Assembly: GCF_000296835.1 (NCBI RefSeq)
Contig: NZ_CAKE01000015.1
Coordinates: 1 to 64,000 of the forward strand
Source: Lactobacillus hominis DSM 23910 = CRBIP 24.179
GTDB taxonomy: Bacteria; Bacillota; Bacilli; Lactobacillales; Lactobacillaceae
Direction: 5' to 3'
DNA: 64,000 nt
The notes under the pieces were generated by a model, which searched no databases, was not told the DNA's origin, and saw only the letters and a list, made by a program, of their open reading frames with translations. This document shows positions 24,413 through 32,803 of the stretch, in pieces. The stretch's first letter is position 1, and each line of letters begins with the position of its first letter. Both the position numbers and the translations under genes were made by a program.

Positions 24413-25174
24413 ATGAAAGCCGGTCATATTATGTTTAAAAATCTCCATGTTACTAACCCAACTTATAAAAAAATGATTTCAGTTGCTTTATCGCTAGTTG
24501 CTTGCGGTTTGCTTTTTGCAATTCCAAATGTCGCCCAAGCAAGCGCAACTAGCGAACTTGCTAATGAAACTATTCCAGTAAAAGAAAATTATGAAAATGT
24601 AGTGCAATCTCGAACAGTGACTCAAACTATTTATTATCAATATGAAGATGGAAGGGAGGCTGCTCCAACTTATAAAGCAAGCGTTGTTTTTAAACGTATA
24701 GATATTCAAAATGATCAAAATCGAGCTATTGTCAATCTAGGCGGTCAATGGGTTCCAAATAAACAAACTACTCAAGAAGTTACAAGTCCCCAAATCGATG
24801 GTTTTATTCCTGATCAAAAAAGTGTGAACTCTAAACTAATTGATCCGTGCACTCAAGATCAAGTGACTGTGGTAACTTATCATCGCACCTTAGCTCAAAA
24901 TGAAGCTGCAAATTCAATTAATAATAGTAGAAAACAAAATAATACAAATAAAGCTATTAACAAGCAAGTTCTGCTTCCCGTAGTTGTTCATGAACAAGCT
25001 AAAATGCCAAGTCATCAAAAAACTGCAAGCCCTGTTAAAAAAGAAAATTCTGAAAGCATCAAAGTTTTACCAGAAACAGGCGAGAATAAGATGACAATGA
25101 TCACATATTTAGGCTTTATGTTAGTACTAGTAGCCACTTTTTTTGAAACTTACTTAGTTAGTGAAAAAAATTAA
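24413..25174 (+). CDS. LPXTG-anchored surface protein with one mucin-binding-type repeat
   Basis: The start is uncertain: ATG at 24413 or 24431, neither with a strong ribosome site. The 253-residue product has a long signal peptide (cleavage near AQA-SA), a domain of about 100 residues resembling a Mub/MucBP B2-type repeat (TQTIYYQYEDGREAAP...QEVTSPQIDGFIPDQ...VTYHR), a Lys/Asn/Gln-rich wall spacer, and LPETG followed by a hydrophobic segment and a charged tail. Sortase should link it to peptidoglycan. With a single repeat it is much smaller than typical mucin-binding proteins; it may be a remnant or a mini-adhesin. Confidence 0.8.
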   Translation: MKAGHIMFKNLHVTNPTYKKMISVALSLVACGLLFAIPNVAQASATSELANETIPVKENYENVVQSRTVTQTIYYQYEDGREAAPTYKASVVFKRIDIQNDQNRAIVNLGGQWVPNKQTTQEVTSPQIDGFIPDQKSVNSKLIDPCTQDQVTVVTYHRTLAQNEAANSINNSRKQNNTNKAINKQVLLPVVVHEQAKMPSHQKTASPVKKENSESIKVLPETGENKMTMITYLGFMLVLVATFFETYLVSEKN

Positions 25175-25228
25175 TTTTTTGACTTGCATTTATTTTTAAA
25201 TTCAAGTATTATATCTAAGTAACGTTTC

Positions 25229-25310
25229 GGAGGCCTAGCGAAGTGGCTAAACGCGGCGGTCTGTAAAACCGCTCTCTCTGAGTTCGGTGGTTCGAATCCA
25301 CTGGCCTCCA
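25229..25310 (+). tRNA. tRNA-Tyr (anticodon GTA)
   Basis: An 82-base class II tRNA: acceptor GGAGGCC/GGCCTCC, anticodon loop with GTA (CGGTCTGTAAAACCG), long variable arm, T-arm GGTGGTTCGAATCCACT, discriminator A. CCA is not encoded. The discriminator A matches the TGGT bulge of the T-box leader at 62930-63145. Confidence 0.95.
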
Positions 25311-25327
25311 TTGCTGGATTTATCCAG

Positions 25328-25442
25328 CTGGTTGCATTGAACAACAAGTAAAAGTTCAATCAAATGGGTTATAGCCAAGTGGTAAGGCAATGGTTTTTGG
25401 TACCATCATGCGCTGGTTCGAATCCAGCTAACCCAATAGTTC
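25328..25442 (+). repeat. 115-bp direct repeat, copy 2 (leader plus tRNA-Gln)
   Basis: Second copy of 23187-23301. It follows tRNA-Tyr by 17 bases, so the two tRNAs are probably cotranscribed. Confidence 0.9.
25365..25436 (+). tRNA. tRNA-Gln (anticodon TTG), second copy
   Basis: Identical in sequence to the tRNA at 23224-23295. Confidence 0.95.
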
Positions 25443-25463
25443 GAAAGAACACCCAACCCGAGA

Positions 25464-25496
25464 AAAAGAGGTCATCATTGATGACCTCTTTTCTTT
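25464..25496. terminator. Terminator after the tRNA-Tyr/tRNA-Gln pair
   Basis: Perfect stem AAAAGAGGTCATCA/TGATGACCTCTTTT, usable in both directions; it also faces the end of the minus-strand rhodanese gene. Confidence 0.88.
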
Positions 25497-25506
25497 GTAG
25501 TTTCAA

Positions 25507-25809
25507 TTAAAATCCTGATTCGACTTCGCCGTTCCAACTACTGAACCCATCGGTTACATGGGTGATGTTAGTGTAACCGCGTTTTTGCAATTGATTGCAG
25601 GCGTGTTTTGCGCGGCTTCCTGCGTGACAAATGAAGTAGTACTTATCATCTTTAGGGAAGTTAAATTGATTGATTTCTTCCACAGGAAAGTTAATACTTT
25701 CAGGAACGTGTCCAAAAGCAAATTCAATTGGAGTACGAACGTCGATTAAGTGGATATTTGGATTATCTAATAAAATTTTTTTAAGTGTTTTTGTTGATAT
25801 CTTGTGCAT
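25507..25809 (-). CDS. Single-domain rhodanese-like protein
   Basis: A 100-residue rhodanese domain: IHLIDVRTPIEFAFGHVPESINFP at the N-terminal half (CH2A-type motif), then YYFICHAGSRAKHACNQL with the active-site cysteine (about residue 60) at the start of the catalytic loop. Members transfer sulfane sulfur, for example to cyanide or to thiol acceptors; the physiological partner is unknown. GGAGG precedes the start. It diverges from the beta-helix gene at 25896. Confidence 0.88.
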   Translation of the reverse strand: MHKISTKTLKKILLDNPNIHLIDVRTPIEFAFGHVPESINFPVEEINQFNFPKDDKYYFICHAGSRAKHACNQLQKRGYTNITHVTDGFSSWNGEVESGF

Positions 25810-25895
25810 GGTTAACCTCCAAGAATTATTTAACCAACAAAATTTGCTTAATCAGAGAAAATTTTATGAATTTTTTAAGAAGAAAGGATCATTGA

Positions 25896-27017
25896 ATGAC
25901 AAGACTGGTTAAAGTAGGGTCGCGTGGACATGAAATTGAATGGAAGCAAGCTCTCAAGACACTAAAAGCAGATGATGTCTTGTTACTAGAGCCAGGCTAT
26001 TATCAATTACCACAAGGATTAGACGTGACTGATTTAACTATCAAGGGAACAGGGGCAAGTCCTGAAGATACGGTGATTGAGAGCTTTTTCACTTTAGGTC
26101 CCGACTGCAACTTTTTTACTGTAGAAAATGCTTGTATCCAAGCTAAGGCTAAAAACAATGCTATTTTTGTTGAAGAAGACGCAGATACGTATCTTACTTT
26201 AAGAAATGTCGTTTTACGTGGAAACGAAGACGATACTGCTGGTATTGCTGTTAACGGGCGCTGCACGCTAGAACTGTTTTCTACTAAGGTCTTGAATGCC
26301 AGTGTTTCAATGTTTAAGAAGTCTAATTTTAGAATTACCATGAATGATTCTTTGATTGATTATCCTTCAGAAAAATATTCAGCTATTGGCGTGCAAGGTA
26401 AAGGGACAGCTATTATTTCGCATTCGCAAATTAACGGCAGTATCAGCACTTATCCAGGCTCTAATAGCGAATTAGACTTGAACAATTCTATTGTAAAAAC
26501 AGCCTTAATTCATGGCTCGACTTGGATGAATATGCTTAATTCGCAAATTTTGTCAGAAGATGACGCTGGTTTTTACATTTCAGATGAATCCTGGGTAAAT
26601 ATTGTAAATTGTCAGTTTGCTGGCGGTATCTTTATCGATAAAAATACTAGAACTATCATGCAAAACTCTCAACTTGATCGAATTATTTGCTGCGATAAAT
26701 CTAAGTTAACATTGATCAATGACGCTGTTATTAGCCATGCTGATTTTCAAGATAATAGTGTTTGCGATGCGTCACGGACTGCTTTTTCTGGTAGTAATGA
26801 ATTTGAGTTCTTCTTAGCTTTGAACAAAAATGCCACTTTAAGTGGAAAAGATTTAGTTTTCAATCCTAATGAGACTGTGATGGCAGTTCAAGATGACTCT
26901 CAGGTGAAAATAAGCGTTCTTTCAAGCAGCAGCGATGATTTGGATATTGAATGCAATAACATTGCTAACGTTGATATTTCGGGTATTAAGTGGAATGCTA
27001 AAAAAAGTGACAAGTAA
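25896..27017 (+). CDS. Right-handed beta-helix protein of unknown function
   Basis: A 373-residue protein without signal peptide. From about residue 50 onward it shows short repeating strands with turns rich in Asn, Asp and Gly (for example VTDLTIKGTGAS, YLTLRNVVLRGNE and TAIISHSQINGS), as in pectate-lyase-fold beta helices. No catalytic motif is recognisable. The GntR regulator 74 bases downstream may be cotranscribed or separately controlled by the TGGTATTTACCA palindrome in the gap. A cytoplasmic or non-classically exported carbohydrate-related role is possible but not shown. Confidence 0.65.
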   Translation: MTRLVKVGSRGHEIEWKQALKTLKADDVLLLEPGYYQLPQGLDVTDLTIKGTGASPEDTVIESFFTLGPDCNFFTVENACIQAKAKNNAIFVEEDADTYLTLRNVVLRGNEDDTAGIAVNGRCTLELFSTKVLNASVSMFKKSNFRITMNDSLIDYPSEKYSAIGVQGKGTAIISHSQINGSISTYPGSNSELDLNNSIVKTALIHGSTWMNMLNSQILSEDDAGFYISDESWVNIVNCQFAGGIFIDKNTRTIMQNSQLDRIICCDKSKLTLINDAVISHADFQDNSVCDASRTAFSGSNEFEFFLALNKNATLSGKDLVFNPNETVMAVQDDSQVKISVLSSSSDDLDIECNNIANVDISGIKWNAKKSDK

Positions 27018-27029
27018 TGGTATTTACCA
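27018..27029. promoter_or_regulatory. Candidate operator of the second GntR regulator
   Basis: Perfect TGGT-N4-ACCA palindrome TGGTATTTACCA, followed by ATTAGACCAATT; a TACAAT -10-like element lies at 27045-27050. The pattern is the same as in the amino-sugar operon, so the two GntR proteins may have related sites. Confidence 0.5.
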
Positions 27030-27091
27030 ATTAGACCAATTTAAGATACAATAGGATATAGTAGACAGTAACTATAATGGAGGCGGATGTC

Positions 27092-27793
27092 ATGCAAGAA
27101 CCAATGTATATTAAAATTCATAATCAAATTAAAAAAGATATTGAAAATAAAAAGTATACTGTTGGACAAAGGATTCCTGCAGAACGGCAACTAGCCTTGA
27201 AATTTAACGTTTCTCGGATGACTTTGCGTCAAGCAATCAAAACTTTAGAAGATGAAGGAATTTTGGAACGAAGACTGGGTAGCGGTACTTATGTAGCTAG
27301 TCAAAAGGTTCAAGAAAAAATGTCAGGCGTCATGTCTTTTACCGATATTACGCGTTCTAATGGACAAGTTCCTTCTAGTCGCTTGATTTCTTATCGCGTA
27401 ACCAAGCCATCATTATCTGAAAAAGAAAAATTGAAGATTGAAGATACTGATTTAGTATTAAGAATGGAACGTGTGCGTTCAGCTGATAATGTTCCAATCT
27501 GCTATGAAGTGGCAACCATTCCATTTAAATTAGTTTCTAAGTTTTCAAAAGATGAAATTTCAACTAGTTTGTATAAAACATTGGAAGAAAAGGGAAGCTA
27601 TAAAATCGGCAATGTAACTGAAAATATCGGAGCTAGTGTGGCTAGCGAAAATGATGCTAGACTTTTGTCTGTGCATAAGGGCGAAGCATTAGTTACTAGA
27701 CGACAGGTAACTGAATTATCAAATGGGGTACCGTTTGAATATGTTCGCGCTTCATATGTTGCCGAAAGATTTGAATTCACATTTGCTAAATAA
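27092..27793 (+). CDS. GntR/HutC-family transcriptional regulator
   Basis: The start is set at 27092 (MQEPMYIKI), 8 bases after GGAGG; an in-frame ATG at 27077 overlaps that site. The 233-residue protein has a winged helix-turn-helix (IPAERQLALKFNVSRMTLRQAIKTLEDEGILERRLGSG) and a UTRA effector domain (about 85-230) ending in VPFEYVRASYVAERFEF. It resembles NagR/YvoA-type regulators that answer to amino-sugar phosphates. Its target is unknown; autoregulation via 27018-27029 is inferred. Confidence 0.85.
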   Translation: MQEPMYIKIHNQIKKDIENKKYTVGQRIPAERQLALKFNVSRMTLRQAIKTLEDEGILERRLGSGTYVASQKVQEKMSGVMSFTDITRSNGQVPSSRLISYRVTKPSLSEKEKLKIEDTDLVLRMERVRSADNVPICYEVATIPFKLVSKFSKDEISTSLYKTLEEKGSYKIGNVTENIGASVASENDARLLSVHKGEALVTRRQVTELSNGVPFEYVRASYVAERFEFTFAK

Positions 27794-27807
27794 TCAAGCG
27801 AATATAA

Positions 27808-27845
27808 AAGACGTAGTTTGCATGATTGCAGACTACGTCTTTTTT
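27808..27845. terminator. Bidirectional terminator
   Basis: AGACGTAGT/ACTACGTCT stem with an inner TGCA/TGCA pairing and T-run, between the convergent GntR and tagD genes. Confidence 0.88.
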
Positions 27846-27846
27846 G

Positions 27847-28233
27847 CTATTTAAGGTCTTGCTTAATCTTAGTAGTAGAAATTCCTGGTGTTCTTGGTAA
27901 GTAAACCACGTTGCAGTATGGCTTTAAAAAGTCGAATTGACCTTTCCAGTCATCACCCATGACAAAAGTATCAATATCGTATTTTTGAACGTCTTTGACT
28001 TTTTGATCCCAGTCTTCTTCTGGAATAACTTCATCCACGTAACGAATTGCTTCTAAGATATATTTTCTTTCTGCATAATCGTTATAAGCTTGTTTGTGCT
28101 TTTTAAATTCATTGAATTCATCAGTTGATAAGCCGACGATTAGGTAATCTCCTAATTCTTTGGCACGCTTTAATAAACGCACATGACCATAATGTAATAA
28201 ATCGAAAGTTCCGTAAGTAATTATCTTTTTCAT
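27847..28233 (-). CDS. tagD: Glycerol-3-phosphate cytidylyltransferase
   Basis: A 128-residue protein, the usual length for TagD. It has TYGTFDLLHYGHVRLL with the HxGH nucleotidyltransferase signature, LIVGLSTDEFN, KYILEAIRYVDEV and the RTPGISTT motif near the C-terminus. It makes CDP-glycerol from CTP and glycerol-3-phosphate for teichoic acid synthesis. It is transcribed away from the glycan cluster that starts at 28355; the CDP-glycerol phosphotransferase there is its likely consumer. Confidence 0.93.
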   Translation of the reverse strand: MKKIITYGTFDLLHYGHVRLLKRAKELGDYLIVGLSTDEFNEFKKHKQAYNDYAERKYILEAIRYVDEVIPEEDWDQKVKDVQKYDIDTFVMGDDWKGQFDFLKPYCNVVYLPRTPGISTTKIKQDLK

Positions 28234-28354
28234 AGTTATCTCCCTTATAGATATTTATATTTTAACAAATGAGAAGTGAAGAAATAGTAAAAGTTTTAAT
28301 TTTTTTATTTAAAGATTAGGGAGTTTGATAGAATATTTATAATTAGGAGAAATT

Positions 28355-29494
28355 ATGAAAAGCTTTTTATTTACAATTTATTTATCGTGTATCAAATTCA
28401 TTTTGAAATTTACCAAAACAAGACCAGATCTTTATGTAATCTTAAATGGTGGAGGTAGATCGGGATCTAATGGATATGTATTTTATAAATACCTCAAAAA
28501 AAATCATCCCGAAATTGAAGCAGTGCTAGTAGAGCCATGGCCAAGCAGCCATTTGTCTTGGTCTACTTGGAAAAAGATTGGGCAAGCTAAATATTTATTT
28601 ACAACTCACCAACCTTTTAAAATTAAAAAAGGTCAAATTTGTACCTGTTTTTGGCATGGAATTCCATTAAAGCGGATGGGCTTTATGGCGGCTAATGATA
28701 GCTACGCAAATGACGTTAAGAATATGAAAGTTTGGCAAAAACAAGCCGACCGCGTTGTTTCAAGCAGTCCTTTGTATGAAACTTTAATGACCGCTTGCAG
28801 TGCAATTGAAGGCGAAAAATACGTCGAAACCGGCTTTCCGCGCATAGATGCTTTATTTGATAACCAAGTTTCTAAAGAAAACTTATTAAAGGATTTGTTT
28901 AATGCAAACGATTCGCAAGCAAAAATCGGCATTTATATGCCAACATTTCGCTTTGAATTAAATGATGCAACTGTAATGCAGAAAATCAAATCAGGTAACT
29001 TTTTTGCTTTTGATGATTTTAATGGCGCAAAGTTAAATGAAGAATTGAAGAAAATGCATCAATTCTTAATTATTAAGCTTCATCCATATGAAATGAAGTT
29101 GGTTTCAAGTAAGACAAACCTATATTCAAATATCTGTTTTTTAAATAATTCATATTTAGAGGATAAAGATATTGATTTGTATGAGATCTTAGGTGCAACT
29201 GATTATTTGATGACTGATTTTTCATCAATTTATTTTGACTACTTGCATTTAAATAAGCCGATTTACTTTATTACGAATTATCTGAAGCAATATCAAAAAA
29301 TCCGTGGTTTGCTGCTTGCTCCTTATCAAGATGTTGTGCCAGGTGCATGCATTAATGATCAAGAGCAAATGGTTAAAATTTTGCAGCAAGATCAAGATGA
29401 GTTTGCAAAAGCTCGTAAGTATTGGCTTGATTTAACTTATACAATTGATAGGCAGCATAATTGTCAACGAAATTTTGAAAAAGTTACTAGTTAG
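28355..29494 (+). CDS. CDP-glycerol:glycerophosphotransferase family protein (TagB-like)
   Basis: A 379-residue protein with the family motifs CTCFWHGIPLKRMG (His in HG-x-P), GFPRIDALF, IYMPTFR, IIKLHPYE, and TDFSSIYFDYLHLNKPI near the C-terminus. Such enzymes add glycerol phosphate from CDP-glycerol to a lipid-linked acceptor; TagB adds one unit and TagF many. At 379 residues it lacks the extra N-terminal part of long TagF enzymes, so a TagB-type primase or a decorating transferase is more likely. It is the first gene of a seven-gene wall-glycan cluster; the next gene follows by 10 bases. Confidence 0.85.
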   Translation: MKSFLFTIYLSCIKFILKFTKTRPDLYVILNGGGRSGSNGYVFYKYLKKNHPEIEAVLVEPWPSSHLSWSTWKKIGQAKYLFTTHQPFKIKKGQICTCFWHGIPLKRMGFMAANDSYANDVKNMKVWQKQADRVVSSSPLYETLMTACSAIEGEKYVETGFPRIDALFDNQVSKENLLKDLFNANDSQAKIGIYMPTFRFELNDATVMQKIKSGNFFAFDDFNGAKLNEELKKMHQFLIIKLHPYEMKLVSSKTNLYSNICFLNNSYLEDKDIDLYEILGATDYLMTDFSSIYFDYLHLNKPIYFITNYLKQYQKIRGLLLAPYQDVVPGACINDQEQMVKILQQDQDEFAKARKYWLDLTYTIDRQHNCQRNFEKVTS

Positions 29495-29504
29495 GTGAGA
29501 AGTT

Positions 29505-30935
29505 TTGAAAAAAACATTACTCAATATTCTTTACAACGCAGTTTATCAGATATTTTTAGTTCTCGTTCCGCTAATTACGGTGCCTTATTTATCCAGAAAT
29601 TTAGGACCAAGTACTTACGGTATTTATAGTAATGTGAACAACACCATTCAATTTTTGATGGTTTTTTGTTCCTTATCTATTTCTTATATTGGGATGAGAA
29701 CTATTTCGCGTACTCGCGCCCATAGTACGCCACAAGAATTAACCGAAGCTTTTTGGGGCTTATGGTATTTTCAAGCATTAGCTAGTGTGATTATGATCTT
29801 AGCTACTGTATTATTTGTAACTATTACAAAGGTTAAGTACTGGAACTATATTTTGTTAATGATCCCATTTATGATCTCAGCACAATTAGATATTTCATGG
29901 TTTTTCCAAGGGCTTGCTGAATTTGGAAAAGTTGTTTTGAGAAATACGATTGTTAAATTATGTTCTGTAGTACTTATCTTTTGGCTGGTTAAAAATCCTA
30001 GCGACTTGTGGAAATATTTGCTTATCATGTCGCTATCGACATTAGCTGGATCGCTCGTTTTTTGGATCAACATTCGTGAATATGTGGGTAAACCTGTTAA
30101 ACATTTCTATCGTCTAAAAGAATCAGTTATCGCTATTATTACCTTATTGATTCCTCAAATTGCTACCCAAGTTTATACTTCTTTGGATAAGCCAATTCTA
30201 GGTTTGTATCAAAATTCAACGCAGGTTTCTTTTTATGATAACTCGCAAAGAATTTCTAATATGATTTTGGGCGTCATTACTAGTATTACCTTAGTTATGA
30301 TGCCGAAGATGGCAGCAGAAGGAAAAGAAACGCAAAAAGTTGTTTTGAAAAAATCGCTTGAAGTAACTGTGATGTTGGGATTAATTTTTGCGGTTGTTGT
30401 GATGGTCAACACTAAACAATTTGTGCCATTCTTTTTCGGCAATAAATATATTCCGATGACCAATTTGATGTTTTGGTTTACTTTGACGATTGTGATTATT
30501 CCGCTAGGAGGAGTTTTTGCTAATCAGTTTGCTTTAGCCAACCAGCGTGATAAAGAATATGCCATTCCAGTGGTAATTGGGGCTATCTGCGAAGTCGTTT
30601 TAACTTACTTTTTAGACCGTAGTTTAGCTGCAACAGGAGCTTTGATTGCGATTTTGATCACTGAATTAGTAGTATGTTTATTACGTGTCTGGATTGTACG
30701 CGACGATTATGAATTTACTTATGTTTTTCATGATATTCCCAAGTATTTCTTGATTGCCTTAATTACCTTTGGAATCGGCATGGTTATTCCCAACATTATT
30801 CCTTCCGCATTCTTAAATATGGCATTTAAGTCGATTGTTGTGATGGCAATATATGCTGGATTAATGTTTATCTTTAAATTTGATCTTAATAAAGACATAA
30901 TTTTATTAGTTAAAAAATTTTTCAAAAAAGCTTAG
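29505..30935 (+). CDS. Wzx-like oligosaccharide flippase
   Basis: TTG start with GGTGAG upstream. A 476-residue membrane protein with about 12-14 hydrophobic segments of the MOP/polysaccharide-synthesis family; typical features are PYLSRNLGPSTYGIYS near the N-terminus, an inner CSLSISYIGMRTISR segment and LDKPILGLY in the middle. It moves lipid-linked glycans to the outer face. That a flippase rather than the TagGH ABC exporter is encoded here suggests a repeat-unit glycan, not plain wall teichoic acid. Confidence 0.88.
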   Translation: MKKTLLNILYNAVYQIFLVLVPLITVPYLSRNLGPSTYGIYSNVNNTIQFLMVFCSLSISYIGMRTISRTRAHSTPQELTEAFWGLWYFQALASVIMILATVLFVTITKVKYWNYILLMIPFMISAQLDISWFFQGLAEFGKVVLRNTIVKLCSVVLIFWLVKNPSDLWKYLLIMSLSTLAGSLVFWINIREYVGKPVKHFYRLKESVIAIITLLIPQIATQVYTSLDKPILGLYQNSTQVSFYDNSQRISNMILGVITSITLVMMPKMAAEGKETQKVVLKKSLEVTVMLGLIFAVVVMVNTKQFVPFFFGNKYIPMTNLMFWFTLTIVIIPLGGVFANQFALANQRDKEYAIPVVIGAICEVVLTYFLDRSLAATGALIAILITELVVCLLRVWIVRDDYEFTYVFHDIPKYFLIALITFGIGMVIPNIIPSAFLNMAFKSIVVMAIYAGLMFIFKFDLNKDIILLVKKFFKKA

Positions 30936-30944
30936 GAGGATGTT

Positions 30945-31673
30945 ATGCCTAAAGTTAATGTTTTAGGAGTAGACTTTGATAACTATTCTTTAGAAGAGTT
31001 TAAAAACCAGTTTATTAGTCGCTTGAATAATCATTTATCAACGATGATTGTGACGGCTAATCCAGAAATTGTGATGCTTGCCAAGCAAGATCCTAAATTT
31101 ATGAAATTACTCCAAACAACTCCTGATTTTATTACTGCAGATGGAATTGGTGTGGTTTTAGCTGGAAAAATGCAAAAAACGCCTTTAAAAGAAAGAGTTA
31201 CCGGCTATGATTTATTCACTTGGTTTATGCAGGTCGCAAATTTGCGCCATTTAAGAGTTTATTTAGTAGGCGCTAAGCCCGAAGTAATTAAAGCCGTTAA
31301 AGAAAAAATTGCTAAAGATTACCCAGGAATCGTTTTAGTTGGTGCACAAGATGGCTATTTTAAAGATGATTTAAAAACCATGGCACAAAAAATTGAAGCT
31401 ACTAAACCTGATATGGTTTTTGCAGCAGTTGGTTTTCCAAGGCAAGAGCAATTAATTTCTATTATGCGAAAAGATAATTTGCCCGCTTTAATGATGGGCG
31501 TTGGTGGAAGTTTTGACGTATTTTCCGGTCAGGTAAAACGGGCACCTGAAGCATTTCAAAAGACGCATTTAGAGTGGTTTTACCGTTTGATTACTAACCC
31601 AACTAGATTTAAGCGGATGCTAGCTTTGCCTAAATTTATAGTTGAAGTTGAGAAAAATAAAAAGAGCAAGTAA
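30945..31673 (+). CDS. tagA: WecG/TagA-family glycosyltransferase
   Basis: A 242-residue GT26 protein. Conserved parts: VTANPEIVMLAKQDP, TPDFITADGIGVVLAGK (with the catalytic Asp), RVTGYDLF, RVYLVGAKPEV and FAAVGFPRQEQLI, with GVGGSFDVFSGQVKRAPE near the C-terminus. TagA transfers N-acetylmannosamine to undecaprenyl-PP-GlcNAc in wall teichoic acid linkage synthesis. AGGAGG precedes the ATG. A transferase for another N-acetyl-hexosamine is possible. Confidence 0.88.
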   Translation: MPKVNVLGVDFDNYSLEEFKNQFISRLNNHLSTMIVTANPEIVMLAKQDPKFMKLLQTTPDFITADGIGVVLAGKMQKTPLKERVTGYDLFTWFMQVANLRHLRVYLVGAKPEVIKAVKEKIAKDYPGIVLVGAQDGYFKDDLKTMAQKIEATKPDMVFAAVGFPRQEQLISIMRKDNLPALMMGVGGSFDVFSGQVKRAPEAFQKTHLEWFYRLITNPTRFKRMLALPKFIVEVEKNKKSK

Positions 31674-31701
31674 AAAGCTATTTTAGAAAGAAAAAATTTA
31701 G

Positions 31702-32802
31702 ATGAAAGTTTTACATGTAAATGCTGGTCTTGAAAAAGGCGGAGGATTATTTCACATTGTAAATTTATTAACGCAAGCCAAAAAAAGTGGCGAAGATTTT
31801 GAATTGCTTACTTTGGCTGATGGTCCTGTTGCCAAAGCTGCTAAAGCTAATGGCATCAAGACCACTATTTTAGGCACTAAGAGTCGCTATGACTTAGGGT
31901 CTTTAAAGCGTTTGACGAAATTTATTAATGACAATAATTTTGATATTGTGCATAGTCATGGAGCACGTGCTAATTTGTATCTTGATTTAATCCATAAAAA
32001 AATCAAAGCTAGGTGGATTATTACGGTTCACTCTGATCCGTTGAAAGATTTTGAAGGGCGCGGTTTTATTGGGGATGTCTTTACCAGATTAAACGTTAGA
32101 GCTTTAAAGCAAGCCGATGGTATTTTCGCGATTACGCAAAATTTTGCAGATTTATTAGTGGATAAAGTAGGCATCGCAAAGACCAAGATCTGCGTAATTT
32201 ATAACGGTATTTTTTTCCATCCGAATGAAGAAATTCCTGCTAAATATGATCATCCTTACTTTAACGTGGTAAATGTTGGGCGAACCGAAAAAGTTAAAGC
32301 TCAAGATATGCTATTAAAGGCTTTAAAGCAGGCTGATAATTCTAATATTCATTTGCATATTGTTGGCGACGGCTCGCAGTTAAATAATTTAAAAGCTTTA
32401 GCGCGAGATTTAGGAATTAGCGAGCAAGTGACTTTCCACGGCTTTTTAAGTCATCCAGAAATTGTTGAACTTTATCGCAAGATGGATTTAGCAGTTTTGA
32501 CATCATATTCTGAAAGTTTCCCTTTGGTTTTACTAGAAGCGAGCGATAATTTGTTGCCGATTTTATCAACGAGCGTGGGAGATATCCATAAGATGATCCC
32601 AGATAATCAGCATGGCTTTATTATTAAGATTGGCGATCAAGATAAATTAGCTCAAGATTTAGTTAGCGCAAGCCAAATGCCAAAAGCTAAGTTGAATCAA
32701 ATGGCAGAGCTTGAAAAAGAATATTTGAGTCATAATTTCTCAATGCAAAACCAATTAACGGCAATTAAAAATTATTATGAATCGATATTGGATGAAAAAT
32801 AA
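31702..32802 (+). CDS. Glycosyltransferase family 4 protein
   Basis: A 366-residue GT-B fold protein. The N-terminal half has LEKGGGLFHIVNLL and DIVHSHGARANLYLD; the C-terminal half has VVNVGRTEKVKAQDMLLKAL, LHIVGDGSQL, VTFHGFL and the ESFPLVLLEAS motif with the EX7E residues. Donor and acceptor sugars are unknown. It belongs to the wall-glycan cluster. Confidence 0.88.
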   Translation: MKVLHVNAGLEKGGGLFHIVNLLTQAKKSGEDFELLTLADGPVAKAAKANGIKTTILGTKSRYDLGSLKRLTKFINDNNFDIVHSHGARANLYLDLIHKKIKARWIITVHSDPLKDFEGRGFIGDVFTRLNVRALKQADGIFAITQNFADLLVDKVGIAKTKICVIYNGIFFHPNEEIPAKYDHPYFNVVNVGRTEKVKAQDMLLKALKQADNSNIHLHIVGDGSQLNNLKALARDLGISEQVTFHGFLSHPEIVELYRKMDLAVLTSYSESFPLVLLEASDNLLPILSTSVGDIHKMIPDNQHGFIIKIGDQDKLAQDLVSASQMPKAKLNQMAELEKEYLSHNFSMQNQLTAIKNYYESILDEK

Positions 32803-32803
32803 A

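Noticed and set aside
25171..25359. Minus-strand frame over tRNA-Tyr
   Set aside because: It covers the whole tRNA gene, whose cloverleaf is complete.
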